The notes under the pieces: generated by a model
Seen by the model: the letters and a program-made list of their open reading frames with translations, nothing else
Told to the model about the DNA's origin: nothing
Database searches by the model: none
Program-made: the position numbers and the translations under genes
In this document: one piece after another, positions 35,910-45,377 of the stretch
Position numbering within the stretch: position 1 is the first letter of the stretch
How the letters are laid out: each line of letters opens with the position of its first letter
Source: Parasphingorhabdus cellanae
GTDB lineage: Bacteria; Pseudomonadota; Alphaproteobacteria; Sphingomonadales; Sphingomonadaceae
DNA length: 64,000 nt
Reading direction: 5' to 3'
NCBI RefSeq assembly: GCF_017498565.1
Contig: NZ_CP071794.1
Coordinates: forward strand, 3,524,001-3,588,000

Positions 35910-36854
35910 GGCCTTTTGCGCATCCTCCAGATGCCTTAGTTTTTCTAGTGATATTTCGATAAGTTGCCGGTTATGACTGATCAGGTCCGCCATCAAACCC
36001 AGAATAAATGTCAGCACGCCGACGATCAGGAAGGCTGACCCGATCACCAGCGACTGGATCTTGCCTTCGCCGGACGCAAACAAATAGAAATAGAGAAATC
36101 TTACCATTGGAATAGCGCCGATAAGCCCGATAACTATGCCAATCAGGGTGAAAACCCGGAGGGGCTGATACATGGAATACATCCGCAAAAGCGTCGTTCC
36201 AGATCGCTCGATAAACCGGAATACGCTGTTAAACAGTCGCGAATCTCTGGTTTTGGGATTGGTCCGGACAGGAACGCTGGTGAAGGCTATTCCTTTCTTG
36301 CCGACCTGAATCAGCATCTCGATTGTGTAGCTAAATGAAGAAACAATGTTGATACGAAAGGCCGCTTCCCTGGAAATCGCGCGGAAACCGCTGACTGCGT
36401 CGGGAACATCCACTTCGGAAAAGCGCCGCACCACCCAGCTGCCAAAACGTTGCAACAGCTTCTTGCCCAGCGAGAAATGCTCGATGGTGGAGGTTTGCCG
36501 GTCACCAATGGTTATGTCGGCGGTTCCCGCGATAATGGGTTGCACCAGTTTTGCAATATCCGCGCCGCAATATTGGTTGTCGCCATCGGTATTGACGATG
36601 ATATCAGCGCCCAAGCTAAGACTGTGATCCAGTCCTTTCTTGAATGTTCGGGCGAGACCCATATTTCGCTTGTTTCTAAGAACGTGATGGACGCCAAGTT
36701 TTTGAGCCAGCTCGGATGTCCCGTCTGATGAACCGTCGTCTATAATCAAAATTTCGATCGTATCGATGCCGTCGATTGATTTTGGGATGTCTGCGACTGT
36801 TTCCTCAAGCGTGCCGGCTTCGTTGAAACAGGGAATTTGCACTATCAATTTCAT
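35823..36854 (-). CDS. GT2 glycosyltransferase, GtrB/dolichol-phosphate-mannose-synthase type
   Basis: The predicted 343-residue protein has an N-terminal GT-A domain with QIPCFNEAGTLEETV, IIDDGSSDGT and the metal-binding NTDGDNQY, followed by two C-terminal membrane helices near residues 235-305. This is the layout of GtrB-like enzymes that make undecaprenyl-phosphate sugars. I chose ATG 36854; a GTG at 36872 is less likely. It converges with and overlaps the GtrA gene and is divergent from the large membrane protein gene, so the three form a likely functional set. Confidence 0.9.
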   Translation of the reverse strand: MKLIVQIPCFNEAGTLEETVADIPKSIDGIDTIEILIIDDGSSDGTSELAQKLGVHHVLRNKRNMGLARTFKKGLDHSLSLGADIIVNTDGDNQYCGADIAKLVQPIIAGTADITIGDRQTSTIEHFSLGKKLLQRFGSWVVRRFSEVDVPDAVSGFRAISREAAFRINIVSSFSYTIEMLIQVGKKGIAFTSVPVRTNPKTRDSRLFNSVFRFIERSGTTLLRMYSMYQPLRVFTLIGIVIGLIGAIPMVRFLYFYLFASGEGKIQSLVIGSAFLIVGVLTFILGLMADLISHNRQLIEISLEKLRHLEDAQKALLADTRPGIVEESAIPEKLEDSRGRQDG

Positions 36855-37052
36855 GATCGTCTCTTTCTTCACCCGATGATTGCCGGCAGGTCGTAACTAT
36901 TATGCACGAATTTGTAAAAGGTAAAACCGGCACCCGAACTGCATATCATGTTGAATATGTACCATTTTGGGTTATCAGCTAATTCGGGTTGGAATGAGTT
37001 TTTGTGTTGACATAATCACTCACCGTACGTTCGTGTAAATGGTCGGAGACCA

Positions 37053-38585
37053 ATGTTGGGCAAAATTGGAAAGACGGGTTTCGGGCCAACCCTTTACGCT
37101 ACTATGTCGACCATGATTTTGGCGCTGGCTTTATTATGGCCGTCATTCATCAATGGCGAGCCATTCTACATGCCGGACACGCCCAGCTATATCCGTGCTG
37201 CGGATGCTGGCGTTTATAAACTGACGGGAATCGAATCTGCATGGACCAATGAGTTTCATGACCGGTATGCGGCTGGCTCGGACGAAACGCCGACATCGGA
37301 TGAAGATGTGAAAGCGGAACCATCTAATTCCATCGAAAATGGTCCCGTCGCTTTGGCTGGTCGTTCGGTTTTTTATGGCGCTTTTCTTTATCTGGCCCAA
37401 ATCTTCGGCAATTTTTGGCTGGTGGCAGTGATTCAATCTCTGATTGTCGGGATAGCGATCATGCTGACGATCAAGGCTTTTGTTCCGGAAGGAACTCGGG
37501 GTGCGGGGGTAATGCGAATTTTATCGATCGGCTTGCTAGTTGTTTTTCTTTCCTCCGCCGCTTTTTTCTCAGGCTTCTTGATGCCCGATATTTTTGCTGG
37601 TCTCGGGTTGCTGTCTTTTGTTCATTTGGCGGCATTTTGGGATCGGCAGGGCAGGGCAGAGAGACTGTTCTGGTTTGGTTTGCTGCTCGCTGCGATGCTT
37701 TTTCACAATACTAATGTTCTGATTACGGTCTCTCTGTTGGCGCTGGTTATACTGGGCAATATTACCAAGTTTCTACAGGCGGGATGGCGGCCTGTTCTGG
37801 TCGTTGTCACGAGCATATTGCTTTCCTTTGGGGGGCAATCCGTTTTCTATTGGGGCGTTACAAAATATTCGGGCAATGCGCCGGTGATGCCGCCTTTTCT
37901 TGCCGCGAGAGTGATTGATGATGGGCCTGGATACAAATATCTGGAAAAGCATTGCGGAACAGAGGACCTGAAATTTTGCCGAGTACTCGACTTTAAAGTT
38001 ATCAATCATGATCAATTGCTTTGGAGCAAAGAGAAGGATGCGGGCTTTTTTCAAGCTTTGCCAAACCGTGAAAGACGCGAGGTTGCGGCAACAGAAAAGG
38101 CATTCGTTCTGGATGTGTTTTTAGAATATCCGGTTGAAGTATTGGTTGCGTCATTCCGTGGCTTCGGGACGCAGCTCGTCACCTTCAATCTTCCCAACTT
38201 CAACTATAACGACAAGCAAATAGCGCAATATCAAGACAAGATTCCTGGCAGGTATTTCGACGCGCAAAAGCAATCGGCAGCATATAAAAACACCATGCCG
38301 ACCAGCTTCTGGGAGATATCTACGTTTATTGTGTCGGCTGCAGCCTTGTTGTTTCTGGTGATTTTCATATTCCGGAGCTTCAAGCATTCCGGTCGTCTCA
38401 GCAAACCAGCGGTTTTTTCGATATTAATCGTCGTCGGAATATTCGCAAATGCAGCAATTTGTGGCGCGCTTTCAGGACCAAAAGGCAGATACCAGATGCG
38501 CCTTGTTTGGGTACTTCCCTTGGCTGCCGCTAGCATGTTGCCTTATCGGCAAACACGGATGAAGGCGGCCGAGCCAACAGAATAG
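37053..38585 (+). CDS. Large polytopic membrane protein, possible GT-C-type glycosyltransferase
   Basis: This is a 510-residue protein with about nine to ten predicted membrane segments and a large non-membrane loop around residues 280-390. After the first helix is FYMPDTPSYIRAAD, an acidic motif in the first outer loop, where GT-C enzymes keep a catalytic aspartate or glutamate. I do not recognise a named family. Its position beside a GtrA protein and a GtrB-like enzyme suggests that it transfers the lipid-linked sugar to a surface polymer, as GtrC-type proteins do. This is inference from layout and context. Confidence 0.6.
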   Translation: MLGKIGKTGFGPTLYATMSTMILALALLWPSFINGEPFYMPDTPSYIRAADAGVYKLTGIESAWTNEFHDRYAAGSDETPTSDEDVKAEPSNSIENGPVALAGRSVFYGAFLYLAQIFGNFWLVAVIQSLIVGIAIMLTIKAFVPEGTRGAGVMRILSIGLLVVFLSSAAFFSGFLMPDIFAGLGLLSFVHLAAFWDRQGRAERLFWFGLLLAAMLFHNTNVLITVSLLALVILGNITKFLQAGWRPVLVVVTSILLSFGGQSVFYWGVTKYSGNAPVMPPFLAARVIDDGPGYKYLEKHCGTEDLKFCRVLDFKVINHDQLLWSKEKDAGFFQALPNRERREVAATEKAFVLDVFLEYPVEVLVASFRGFGTQLVTFNLPNFNYNDKQIAQYQDKIPGRYFDAQKQSAAYKNTMPTSFWEISTFIVSAAALLFLVIFIFRSFKHSGRLSKPAVFSILIVVGIFANAAICGALSGPKGRYQMRLVWVLPLAAASMLPYRQTRMKAAEPTE

Positions 38586-38615
38586 CTCGCGAAAATCATT
38601 GCGCTCGTGTGGCGA

Positions 38616-39785
38616 TCAATCACCGCGCAGAGCCTTGATGTCTGACAGGTGAGAAATTTCTTTGTCGCTCAAGCCCAGCCAGTTTTTTAGAGCGGTGATA
38701 TTATGTTCGCCGCGTTTGGCGGTTTTGCTGTTGCTATCAATACCGCTCTTCGATTTTGAAAAACGATAAGGCGACTGCACAGTCCGGCGGGGATTGCCAT
38801 CATCATCAGTGACATCGACTATGGTGCCGAGGTGCCCGATGCTCGGTTGATCATAGACATCCGGACCAAAGGGATGCACTTCGCCCCAAGCCAGGTTGAG
38901 CCGATCGAGCGTCGCAGTCAGCGCCTCGAACCCGTCTTGGGACCGGATATGCTGTTCCATCGCTTCGCGGCGCAGCCTTACCTTGGTCGGAATATCCGCG
39001 CCCTCGGGTGTGGGATCTGCAAGGCCGTCTTTGGTCGAGAACATCAGCCAGAGCCACTTCATGTCACCGACAATCAGAATCTGACGATCTTCAGGTGCTT
39101 CCCAGACCAGAGTTTCCGGCGGTTTAGGCCAGATATCATCAAGCGCGAAATGAGCGTAATCATCAGCTGAATGCAGGACGTTGAGCATCGCCAGATCGAT
39201 ATGTTGGCCTTCGCCGGTCTGATCGAGTGTGCGCAAAGCGGACAGGATCGCGATGATTCCGTGCAGGGAACTATAACTGTCCGCCATGGCAAACTGAATA
39301 TCGGTGGGATGACTGCCGCTTATCTGGGCTTGCCGGGCAATCAAGCCGGTCTCGGCATGAAGAACCGGCGCATAGGCCGCCTTTTCACGCTCTGGCCCGT
39401 TCTGGCCGTAGCCGGAGATGGACAGCATGATGAGTTGCGGATTGACCCTGGACAGGCCCTCCCAGCCGATGCCAAATTTATCCATAATGCCTGGGCGGAA
39501 ATTCTCTACGACGATATCGGCCTCTGCCGCCAGTTTCCTGACCAGTTCCGGCGCGCCTTGGGCTTTGAGGTCCAGGCAGATATTCTGCTTGCCGATATTG
39601 AGCTGCAGATAATTGCCACTGACCCCGCTTTCCCGCTTGGCGAGTTTGCGGGTGACATCGCCTTCCGGCGGTTCAACCTTCAACACCTCTGCGCCGAGAT
39701 CGGACAGCATCCGGGTGGCATAGGGGCCCGCGACCACGCGTGAAAAATCCAGGACCTTGAGCCCTGCTAAAGGGAAATCTGCCAT
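38616..39785 (-). CDS. CaiB/BaiF family CoA-transferase
   Basis: This is a 389-residue family III CoA-transferase. Typical sequences are LDFSRVVAGPYATRMLSDLGAEVLKVEPPEGD at the N-terminus, VENFRPG, and the aspartate of MADSYSSLHG, which corresponds to the catalytic residue. It transfers CoA between carboxylic acids; the substrate cannot be told. The minus-strand order is CoA-ester lyase, aldehyde dehydrogenase, CoA-transferase; the last two are separated by 12 bases, which suggests a short catabolic operon. Confidence 0.92.
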   Translation of the reverse strand: MADFPLAGLKVLDFSRVVAGPYATRMLSDLGAEVLKVEPPEGDVTRKLAKRESGVSGNYLQLNIGKQNICLDLKAQGAPELVRKLAAEADIVVENFRPGIMDKFGIGWEGLSRVNPQLIMLSISGYGQNGPEREKAAYAPVLHAETGLIARQAQISGSHPTDIQFAMADSYSSLHGIIAILSALRTLDQTGEGQHIDLAMLNVLHSADDYAHFALDDIWPKPPETLVWEAPEDRQILIVGDMKWLWLMFSTKDGLADPTPEGADIPTKVRLRREAMEQHIRSQDGFEALTATLDRLNLAWGEVHPFGPDVYDQPSIGHLGTIVDVTDDDGNPRRTVQSPYRFSKSKSGIDSNSKTAKRGEHNITALKNWLGLSDKEISHLSDIKALRGD

Positions 39786-39797
39786 AGCCGCCTGACT

Positions 39798-41255
39798 TTA
39801 GAGTTTCATCTGCTGCTTCATGGTCTTTTCGGTAGCGGAACCATAAGGTGGCAGGAAACCAGCAATTTTGGCAATGTTGACTTTTGGCTGGCGGTAAACG
39901 GCCTTGGCGTGGCTGAACTCCTTGAAGCCATCTGGTCCGGTATAAGCACCCATGCCCGAAGGACCAACGCCGCCAAAGGGTAGGTCATGCTGGGCGATGT
40001 GGAAAATCACATCGTTGACGGTCACGCCGCCAGAAATGGTGCGGTCCAGCACCTTGCGCTTGTCGGACTCCGTTTCCCCGAAATAATAGAGCCCCAGGGG
40101 ACGATCATGATCGTTCACATATTCGATGACTTCATCGAGATTGCGATAAGTTTTGATTGGTAGCACCGGACCGAAAATCTCTTCCTGCATGACCCTCATG
40201 TCTTCATTCACATTTTGCAGTACCGTCAGCGGCATTTTGTTGCTGTTGGTGTTGGCAAAATCTTCGTCACCCGGATTGACCACTGTCTGCTTTGCGCCTT
40301 TGGCAACCGCGTCGTCGATCAAGCCCTGCAGACGTTCCTTATGCCGCCCGTTGATCACTGATGTGTAATCGTCATTGGATATCATCGTCGGATACTGTTC
40401 CGTAACATTGTTGGTTATGCCCTGTACAACCGCCTCTTCCTTGTCCTGCGGCACCATCAAATAATCTGGCGCCAAACAGATTTGACCAGCATTCATCATC
40501 TTACCCATTGCGATGCGCTGGGTAGCTTTTTGGACGTCAGCATCAGGTCCGACAATAGTCGGTGACTTGCCGCCGAGTTCCAGTGTAACCGGTGTGAGAT
40601 TCTTTGCCGCCGCGGCCATAACATGTTTGGCAATTCCGCCGCCTCCTGTGAAAATCAAGTGATCCCAAGGAATTTCGGAAAAGGCTTTGCCCGTTTCCGG
40701 ACCACCGGTAATGACGGTCATTTCTTCTGGGACAAAATATTCGGACACCAGTTTTTTGACCAGCTCGCCAGTTTCTGGGCAGAATTCTGAAAATTTGATA
40801 ATCACCCGGTTGCCGGCACCGAACGCGCCGATGGCTGGGTCAAAGGCCAGATTGATCGGGAAATTCCAAGGGGAAATCACGCCAACAACACCTTTAGGTT
40901 GATATTCCACAGTCCCGCTGGCACCCAGCAAGCCTAACGGAAAGTCAGTCTTGCGTTTTTCAGGACGCATCCATTTGCGCAGGTTTTTCTTGTGATCTTT
41001 CGCATGGCCAACGACCGACATGAGGTCAGTCATAACTGTTTGCACCGAGCTGCGATGGCCAAAATCATTGGACACGGCCTCGCACAGGGCGTCTTTGTGA
41101 TCGATAATCATCTGGGCCGTACGGTTGATACGGTCCATCCGGGTTTCATAACTGACAGGTAACTCAGCATGAAACGCATCGCGCTGCGCCTGAAACGCTG
41201 CCATGATTTCATCCTTGCTGACTTCGCCAGCTGCTGCTTCCAATGCTTCCATCAC
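39798..41255 (-). CDS. Aldehyde dehydrogenase, coniferyl-aldehyde type
   Basis: This is a 485-residue NAD(P)-dependent aldehyde dehydrogenase. The catalytic cysteine is in NAGQICLAPDY, the general base glutamate in LELGGKSPTIV, and EEIFGPVLPIKTY follows. The sequence pattern agrees with the coniferyl aldehyde dehydrogenase (CalB-like) subgroup, whose members oxidise coniferyl aldehyde or similar aldehydes. The substrate here is not known. It is upstream of, and probably co-transcribed with, the CoA-transferase gene. Confidence 0.9.
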   Translation of the reverse strand: MMEALEAAAGEVSKDEIMAAFQAQRDAFHAELPVSYETRMDRINRTAQMIIDHKDALCEAVSNDFGHRSSVQTVMTDLMSVVGHAKDHKKNLRKWMRPEKRKTDFPLGLLGASGTVEYQPKGVVGVISPWNFPINLAFDPAIGAFGAGNRVIIKFSEFCPETGELVKKLVSEYFVPEEMTVITGGPETGKAFSEIPWDHLIFTGGGGIAKHVMAAAAKNLTPVTLELGGKSPTIVGPDADVQKATQRIAMGKMMNAGQICLAPDYLMVPQDKEEAVVQGITNNVTEQYPTMISNDDYTSVINGRHKERLQGLIDDAVAKGAKQTVVNPGDEDFANTNSNKMPLTVLQNVNEDMRVMQEEIFGPVLPIKTYRNLDEVIEYVNDHDRPLGLYYFGETESDKRKVLDRTISGGVTVNDVIFHIAQHDLPFGGVGPSGMGAYTGPDGFKEFSHAKAVYRQPKVNIAKIAGFLPPYGSATEKTMKQQMKL

Positions 41256-41348
41256 TCTTCTCCTGCAAAACGCCTGAGTGCGTTTTTTTATTTTGGTTTC
41301 AATTGACCACTTAAACCATATTTTTGCGGTTTGTCGAGGCTGAACGCC

Positions 41349-42227
41349 TTATCGAGATGCAGCGGAAATTGCCTCTGCTAAAGCAATCGTCTGTTCGGCC
41401 TGTCGTAAATGCAGGATCTCAGTCATCTTCCCATCAACAGTAATGACACCTTTGCCAGCATTGGCAGGATCTTTGAATGCTGCAATTATTGCCCGAGCCT
41501 TAGCAACTTTACTATCATCCGGCGCGAATTCCCGGTTTGCGATCTCAATTTGTGCTGGATGAATGAGCGTTTTTCCGTCAAAGCCAAAGGCCTTGGCCCG
41601 TCGGCATTCCTGTTCAAAACCTTCGGGGTCTTTAAAATCATTATAGACACTGTCCAGGATGTTTAGGTCAAAGGCGCGTCCGGCCATGATCGTTTGCGAG
41701 ATTGCTGGCGTAAACAGGGTGCGATCATGCTCTGCGCGCATTTCCTTGGCAAGATCGTTAAATCCCATGACGAAGGTGGTAAGTCGGGTTGCAGAAGCAG
41801 TCTCTGCAATTTGGGCAATATTGAGCACCGCAATTGGCATTTCAATCATGGCCCATAGTTGCAAGTCGCCATGCGCGCCCTCGCGGTCGATAAACCCGGA
41901 TATTTTAACAATGTCGGCGGCGCTGTGAATTTTGGGGACTAGAAGTCCGTTCGCATTGCTAGCGCAGATACTCTTTATGTCATCGGTGAACCAGGGCGTA
42001 TCCATGGCGTTTACGCGCACTATCATTTCCCGATTCCCATAACCGCCTTCAGCCAGCGCTTGGCAGGCCGCATCGCGCGCGCTGGTCTTCGCATCGGGCG
42101 CAACGGCGTCTTCGAGATCAAGGATGATCGTGTCAGCAGCCAGAGTTTTAGCTTTCTCCAACGCCCGCGCGTTGGACGCGGGCATATACAGGCATGAGCG
42201 GCGCGGGCGGAAGGATGGGCTGATCAT
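41349..42227 (-). CDS. HpcH/HpaI aldolase / citrate lyase beta family CoA-ester lyase
   Basis: This is a 292-residue TIM-barrel protein. It begins with the family sequence RRSCLYMPASNARALEKA and has LEDAVAPDAK (metal-binding acidic residue), VRVNAMDTPW and a C-terminal KTLIHPAQIEIANREF segment. Members cleave or form beta-malyl-, citramalyl- or related CoA esters. It precedes the aldehyde dehydrogenase gene on the same strand by 93 bases; a shared pathway with the CoA-transferase is plausible. Confidence 0.9.
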   Translation of the reverse strand: MISPSFRPRRSCLYMPASNARALEKAKTLAADTIILDLEDAVAPDAKTSARDAACQALAEGGYGNREMIVRVNAMDTPWFTDDIKSICASNANGLLVPKIHSAADIVKISGFIDREGAHGDLQLWAMIEMPIAVLNIAQIAETASATRLTTFVMGFNDLAKEMRAEHDRTLFTPAISQTIMAGRAFDLNILDSVYNDFKDPEGFEQECRRAKAFGFDGKTLIHPAQIEIANREFAPDDSKVAKARAIIAAFKDPANAGKGVITVDGKMTEILHLRQAEQTIALAEAISAASR

Positions 42228-42402
42228 GGCACTACGATACCATCTTTTTGGTGCGCAACAAGTCGCAGTACAAAGATGAATTTCTACATGGTAGAAGCTC
42301 AGAATAATAACGCAGACTTACCAATTATTAACTATAAATCGAGTATTGGTTTGGGATCGATATTCGCCGACTGGCATGTTGGTTTTGAAAAGGCTCGATC
42401 CT

Positions 42403-43710
42403 ATGACGCATCAAACCAATAGCCAGAAAAGGATTGATAACAACACAAATTTACTTAATTGGCTAAGTAAGTATTGGCTGATTGCACTGGTCAGTATTCC
42501 CTTGGTTCGAGTATTGATGTTGACGTCATTTGATGGGAGTTTTTCACAATGGCAGGTTTCAGCGCGGCTGTTTTTCCTTCCATCTTTATTTTTGGAGATG
42601 GGGATATTCATCCTCGCTGTTCTAAATGGTCTAAACCTTACCAGATCGTTCGGGAAGTTGCCCTTTGCGGCCAAGCTAGCGCTTGGTAGTTGGTTAGTGA
42701 TTCTCTGTGGTGCCACTGTTCTCAGCGACGCCATACCCGATTTAGCAATCCGCGCCGCGATGTTTTGGATCACCCATGTTTTATTTTTTGCTGCTGTTGC
42801 CCATTTAATGGCTAAGAGTAAGGGAGTTTCCTTCAATGCGGAAAATTTCTTGGTCATTTTGCCGGCGACATCTGCCATGGTCGGCCTGTTAATAATGCTA
42901 TTTGTTTTTTGGACTGGATTGGACAGCAATTTTAACTGGGCTGAGCATTTGCCCGGCTATGCAAACTTGCGCCATACTGGCTATATATTTGCGCCTGCGA
43001 TAGCACTTAGTCTTGGGCATCTGGCAGCCCGGCCAACACAGTCTCCCCTAATTCACATAGGCCTGATAATTTTCAACACAGGTATCATGCTTTGGCTTGG
43101 TTCTCGAGGACCAGTTTTCGGGCTATTATTTGGGTTGGGCGTTTGTACGCTGTGCTTTCACCAGATGCGCAACGCACAATTTTGGATCAGAGGCTCGATC
43201 GCGATGACTGCCGCCGCTTTTTTGTCTTTGATGCTGCCCATTCCTAAAGATTCTCTTTTTGGCGCATTGAGGCGCTTATGGGACTCGAGCACCGGAGAGG
43301 CGTCTATAACGTCTGGTCGCCTGGATTTTTGGATCGAAACGGTCGGATTGATATCTCATAAGCCGTTTTTTGGATATGGCGCGCATAATTTTCAGTTTGT
43401 GAGCGAGCATGCCAATGGGATGTTTAAACATCCCCATCAAAGTATATTGCAGTTCTTCTTTGACTGGGGATTGATTGGAGGTGGACTTTTCGTCTTTTTG
43501 TTGAGCCTCATCGCGTTCAAGTCTTTTGTTTCAAGCGATTGCGCGCCTCACATTAAACTGATTTCCGCCATGCTTGTATCGACGATGTTTGGGTTCTCAT
43601 TAGTCGATGGTATATTTTTCTACCCATATACCATCGCAATTTTTATCGTTTTTCTGCTTTGGCCCGTCATTGATGGACAAAGAAATGAGCATAGATCGCC
43701 TGCTTCTTAG
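42403..43710 (+). CDS. O-antigen ligase family protein
   Basis: The predicted 435-residue protein has about eleven membrane segments and the Wzy/WaaL-type periplasmic motif HPHQSILQFFFDWGLIGGGLF near residue 345, plus LGSRGPVFGLLFG. Such proteins polymerise or ligate surface polysaccharide units at the outer face of the inner membrane. The start is uncertain: ATG 42403 has AAAGG upstream; ATG 42376 and TTG 42346 are in frame. It begins the surface-polysaccharide stretch. Confidence 0.82.
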   Translation: MTHQTNSQKRIDNNTNLLNWLSKYWLIALVSIPLVRVLMLTSFDGSFSQWQVSARLFFLPSLFLEMGIFILAVLNGLNLTRSFGKLPFAAKLALGSWLVILCGATVLSDAIPDLAIRAAMFWITHVLFFAAVAHLMAKSKGVSFNAENFLVILPATSAMVGLLIMLFVFWTGLDSNFNWAEHLPGYANLRHTGYIFAPAIALSLGHLAARPTQSPLIHIGLIIFNTGIMLWLGSRGPVFGLLFGLGVCTLCFHQMRNAQFWIRGSIAMTAAAFLSLMLPIPKDSLFGALRRLWDSSTGEASITSGRLDFWIETVGLISHKPFFGYGAHNFQFVSEHANGMFKHPHQSILQFFFDWGLIGGGLFVFLLSLIAFKSFVSSDCAPHIKLISAMLVSTMFGFSLVDGIFFYPYTIAIFIVFLLWPVIDGQRNEHRSPAS

Positions 43711-43804
43711 TCGGCCTGCTTTACAAATATTAGTAAGTGAGCGAGTACATTTAATCGGTTTATACTGAGATTTCCTGGCCAGTCTGCCGGAACTAAAAAC
43801 TTCG

Positions 43805-44893
43805 CTTTAACACGCTAGCTGCAGCTTATTGACTGCCTTCATATTATCCGGCTGATCCGGCCAAATACCGCGAGTATCATAGACTACTTTCGCGGCGCGT
43901 TCGTCCAGCGGAATGGATTTGAACATGTCGTGGTCAGTTAATGTGATTATGACGGGGCAGCTTTCAAGCGCTTCATCGATGTCGATCAGTTCAGCGCCCG
44001 TGCCTTCAAACGCGGGCGCTTCTTCCTACACGCCGCTGCTACCTGTCAGCATGAAGGCGCAGTTATTGATCAACGCAATAAAATTAGGATAGTCTAGCGG
44101 CTCAATCATCATTACGTTATTCAGATCGCCAAGAGCATTGTTCATAATGGCGCGTACATTAGGATTGAGGTCAACTCGGGAAATACGGGTACATCGTCCC
44201 GGCCGGCAATTTCGCGAAGCGCAGACGCTATGTTTACCAAACCATCACCAAAATTCTCTCGCCGATGGCTGGCTACTCCGATGATTTTTTATCAGAATAT
44301 TTCCTAGGTCTTCGCTTAATAGAGGATTTTTGACGTTTTTCAACGGTAGATAGTAGCGCATCAATGACCGTGTTGCCGGTGATAGTGATTTGCTGATCTG
44401 GTATATTTTCTTTGATCATTGCTTCTACAGACATCTTCGTAGGCGCAAAATGTTGGTCGGCAATATTGCCAATGTTTTTGCGATTTACATCTTCCGGCCA
44501 AGGATGACAGATATTGTAACTGCGTAAGCTGGCTTCGACATGGCTCACCGGAATTTTGCGATAATATGCTGCGAGCGCTCCGCTGATGGCTGTAGCTGTA
44601 TCACCTTACTCAATTACACATTGAGGCTGAATAGTTTCAATGTGTACCAATGCCCATCAGCAGGCGGCCTGTCAGCTCATCGAGGCTCTGATCAGCCCGC
44701 ATTAAGTCCAAATCATAGTCCGGCTTGATGTCTGCTATCGCAATACTTGATCGAGCATTTCTAGGTGTTGCGCCGTAACGCAGCTAGTAACATCTAATTC
44801 GCCGCTCTTCGATAGCGCATTTATGACAGGAAAAAGTTTTATGGCCTCCAGTCTAGTTCCGAAAATCGTCACAATTTTTGGTTTTGTCATCAT
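43805..44893 (-). pseudogene. Decayed wecB fused to the C-terminal end of wecC
   Basis: From 44893 downward the minus strand encodes UDP-GlcNAc 2-epimerase (WecB): MTKPKIVTIFGTRLEAIKLFPVI, then IADIKPDYDLDLM, GDTATAISGALAAYYRKIPVSHVEASLRSYN, HRRENFGDGLVNI and IEPLDYPNFIALINNC. These pieces lie in several frames, with in-frame stops where TAA and TAG replace glutamine codons. At 44014-44025 the WecB sequence EEAP passes without a break into the end of UDP-ManNAc dehydrogenase (WecC): LIDIDEALESCPVIITLTDHDMF, VVYDTRGIWPDQP, stop at 43805. About 85 percent of wecC and the end of wecB are therefore deleted. It is a non-functional relic of an enterobacterial-common-antigen-type ManNAcA pathway. 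Confidence 0.88.
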
Positions 44894-44999
44894 GTTATTC
44901 ATAGTGAATCAAATAATGACCGTCGTCTAAATCTTAATAACTACATTATCTCTCGATTTGTTCATTGACGGTTAGGGATCACTCAGCCAAGCGGCGCAT

Positions 45000-45377
45000 A
45001 TGCAATGGTTAGAAATAAAGATTTGGCTTGAGAGCACTACGGGGTTGGACCGGGATGTGCTGCATATTTACGGTGCAATCGCAATTCAATTCGGGCTTGC
45101 TCTGTTTTTTCGTAGATCGCTGGCAAGTCCTTGGCCGTGGCTTGCGGTCCTTATAGCTGCGGCCGCTAATGAATATTTGGATTATCAAAGAGTGGGTGAT
45201 AGCCCCGCATCCATAGCGCTCTTCCAAGCCGAAGGTTATAAAGACATGTGGAATACAATGTTGATTCCAACCTTTCTTTTACTGGTCGCTCGGTTCTGGC
45301 CGTCTTGGATTGCCGGAAAATCAAAAGATATGGATCGATCCATACAGGCTAAAATTCGCGAAAAAGAAACTATCTAG
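45000..45377 (+). CDS. Small membrane protein of the polysaccharide locus
   Basis: This is a 125-residue protein with an N-terminal amphipathic segment (WLEIKIWLESTTGLDRDVLH), two clear membrane stretches (IYGAIAIQFGLALFF and PWPWLAVLIAAAANEYLDY) and a third near residue 90 (TMLIPTFLLLVARFW). I do not recognise a named family. The stop overlaps the stop region of the convergent guanylyltransferase gene by four bases. The context suggests a link to surface polysaccharide. Confidence 0.65.
   Translation: MQWLEIKIWLESTTGLDRDVLHIYGAIAIQFGLALFFRRSLASPWPWLAVLIAAAANEYLDYQRVGDSPASIALFQAEGYKDMWNTMLIPTFLLLVARFWPSWIAGKSKDMDRSIQAKIREKETI

Noticed and set aside
37007..37039. TTGACA before the large membrane protein gene as a promoter
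   Set aside because: The -35 box is perfect, but no acceptable -10 box lies at 15-19 bases; the only TGTAAAT is 21 bases away.
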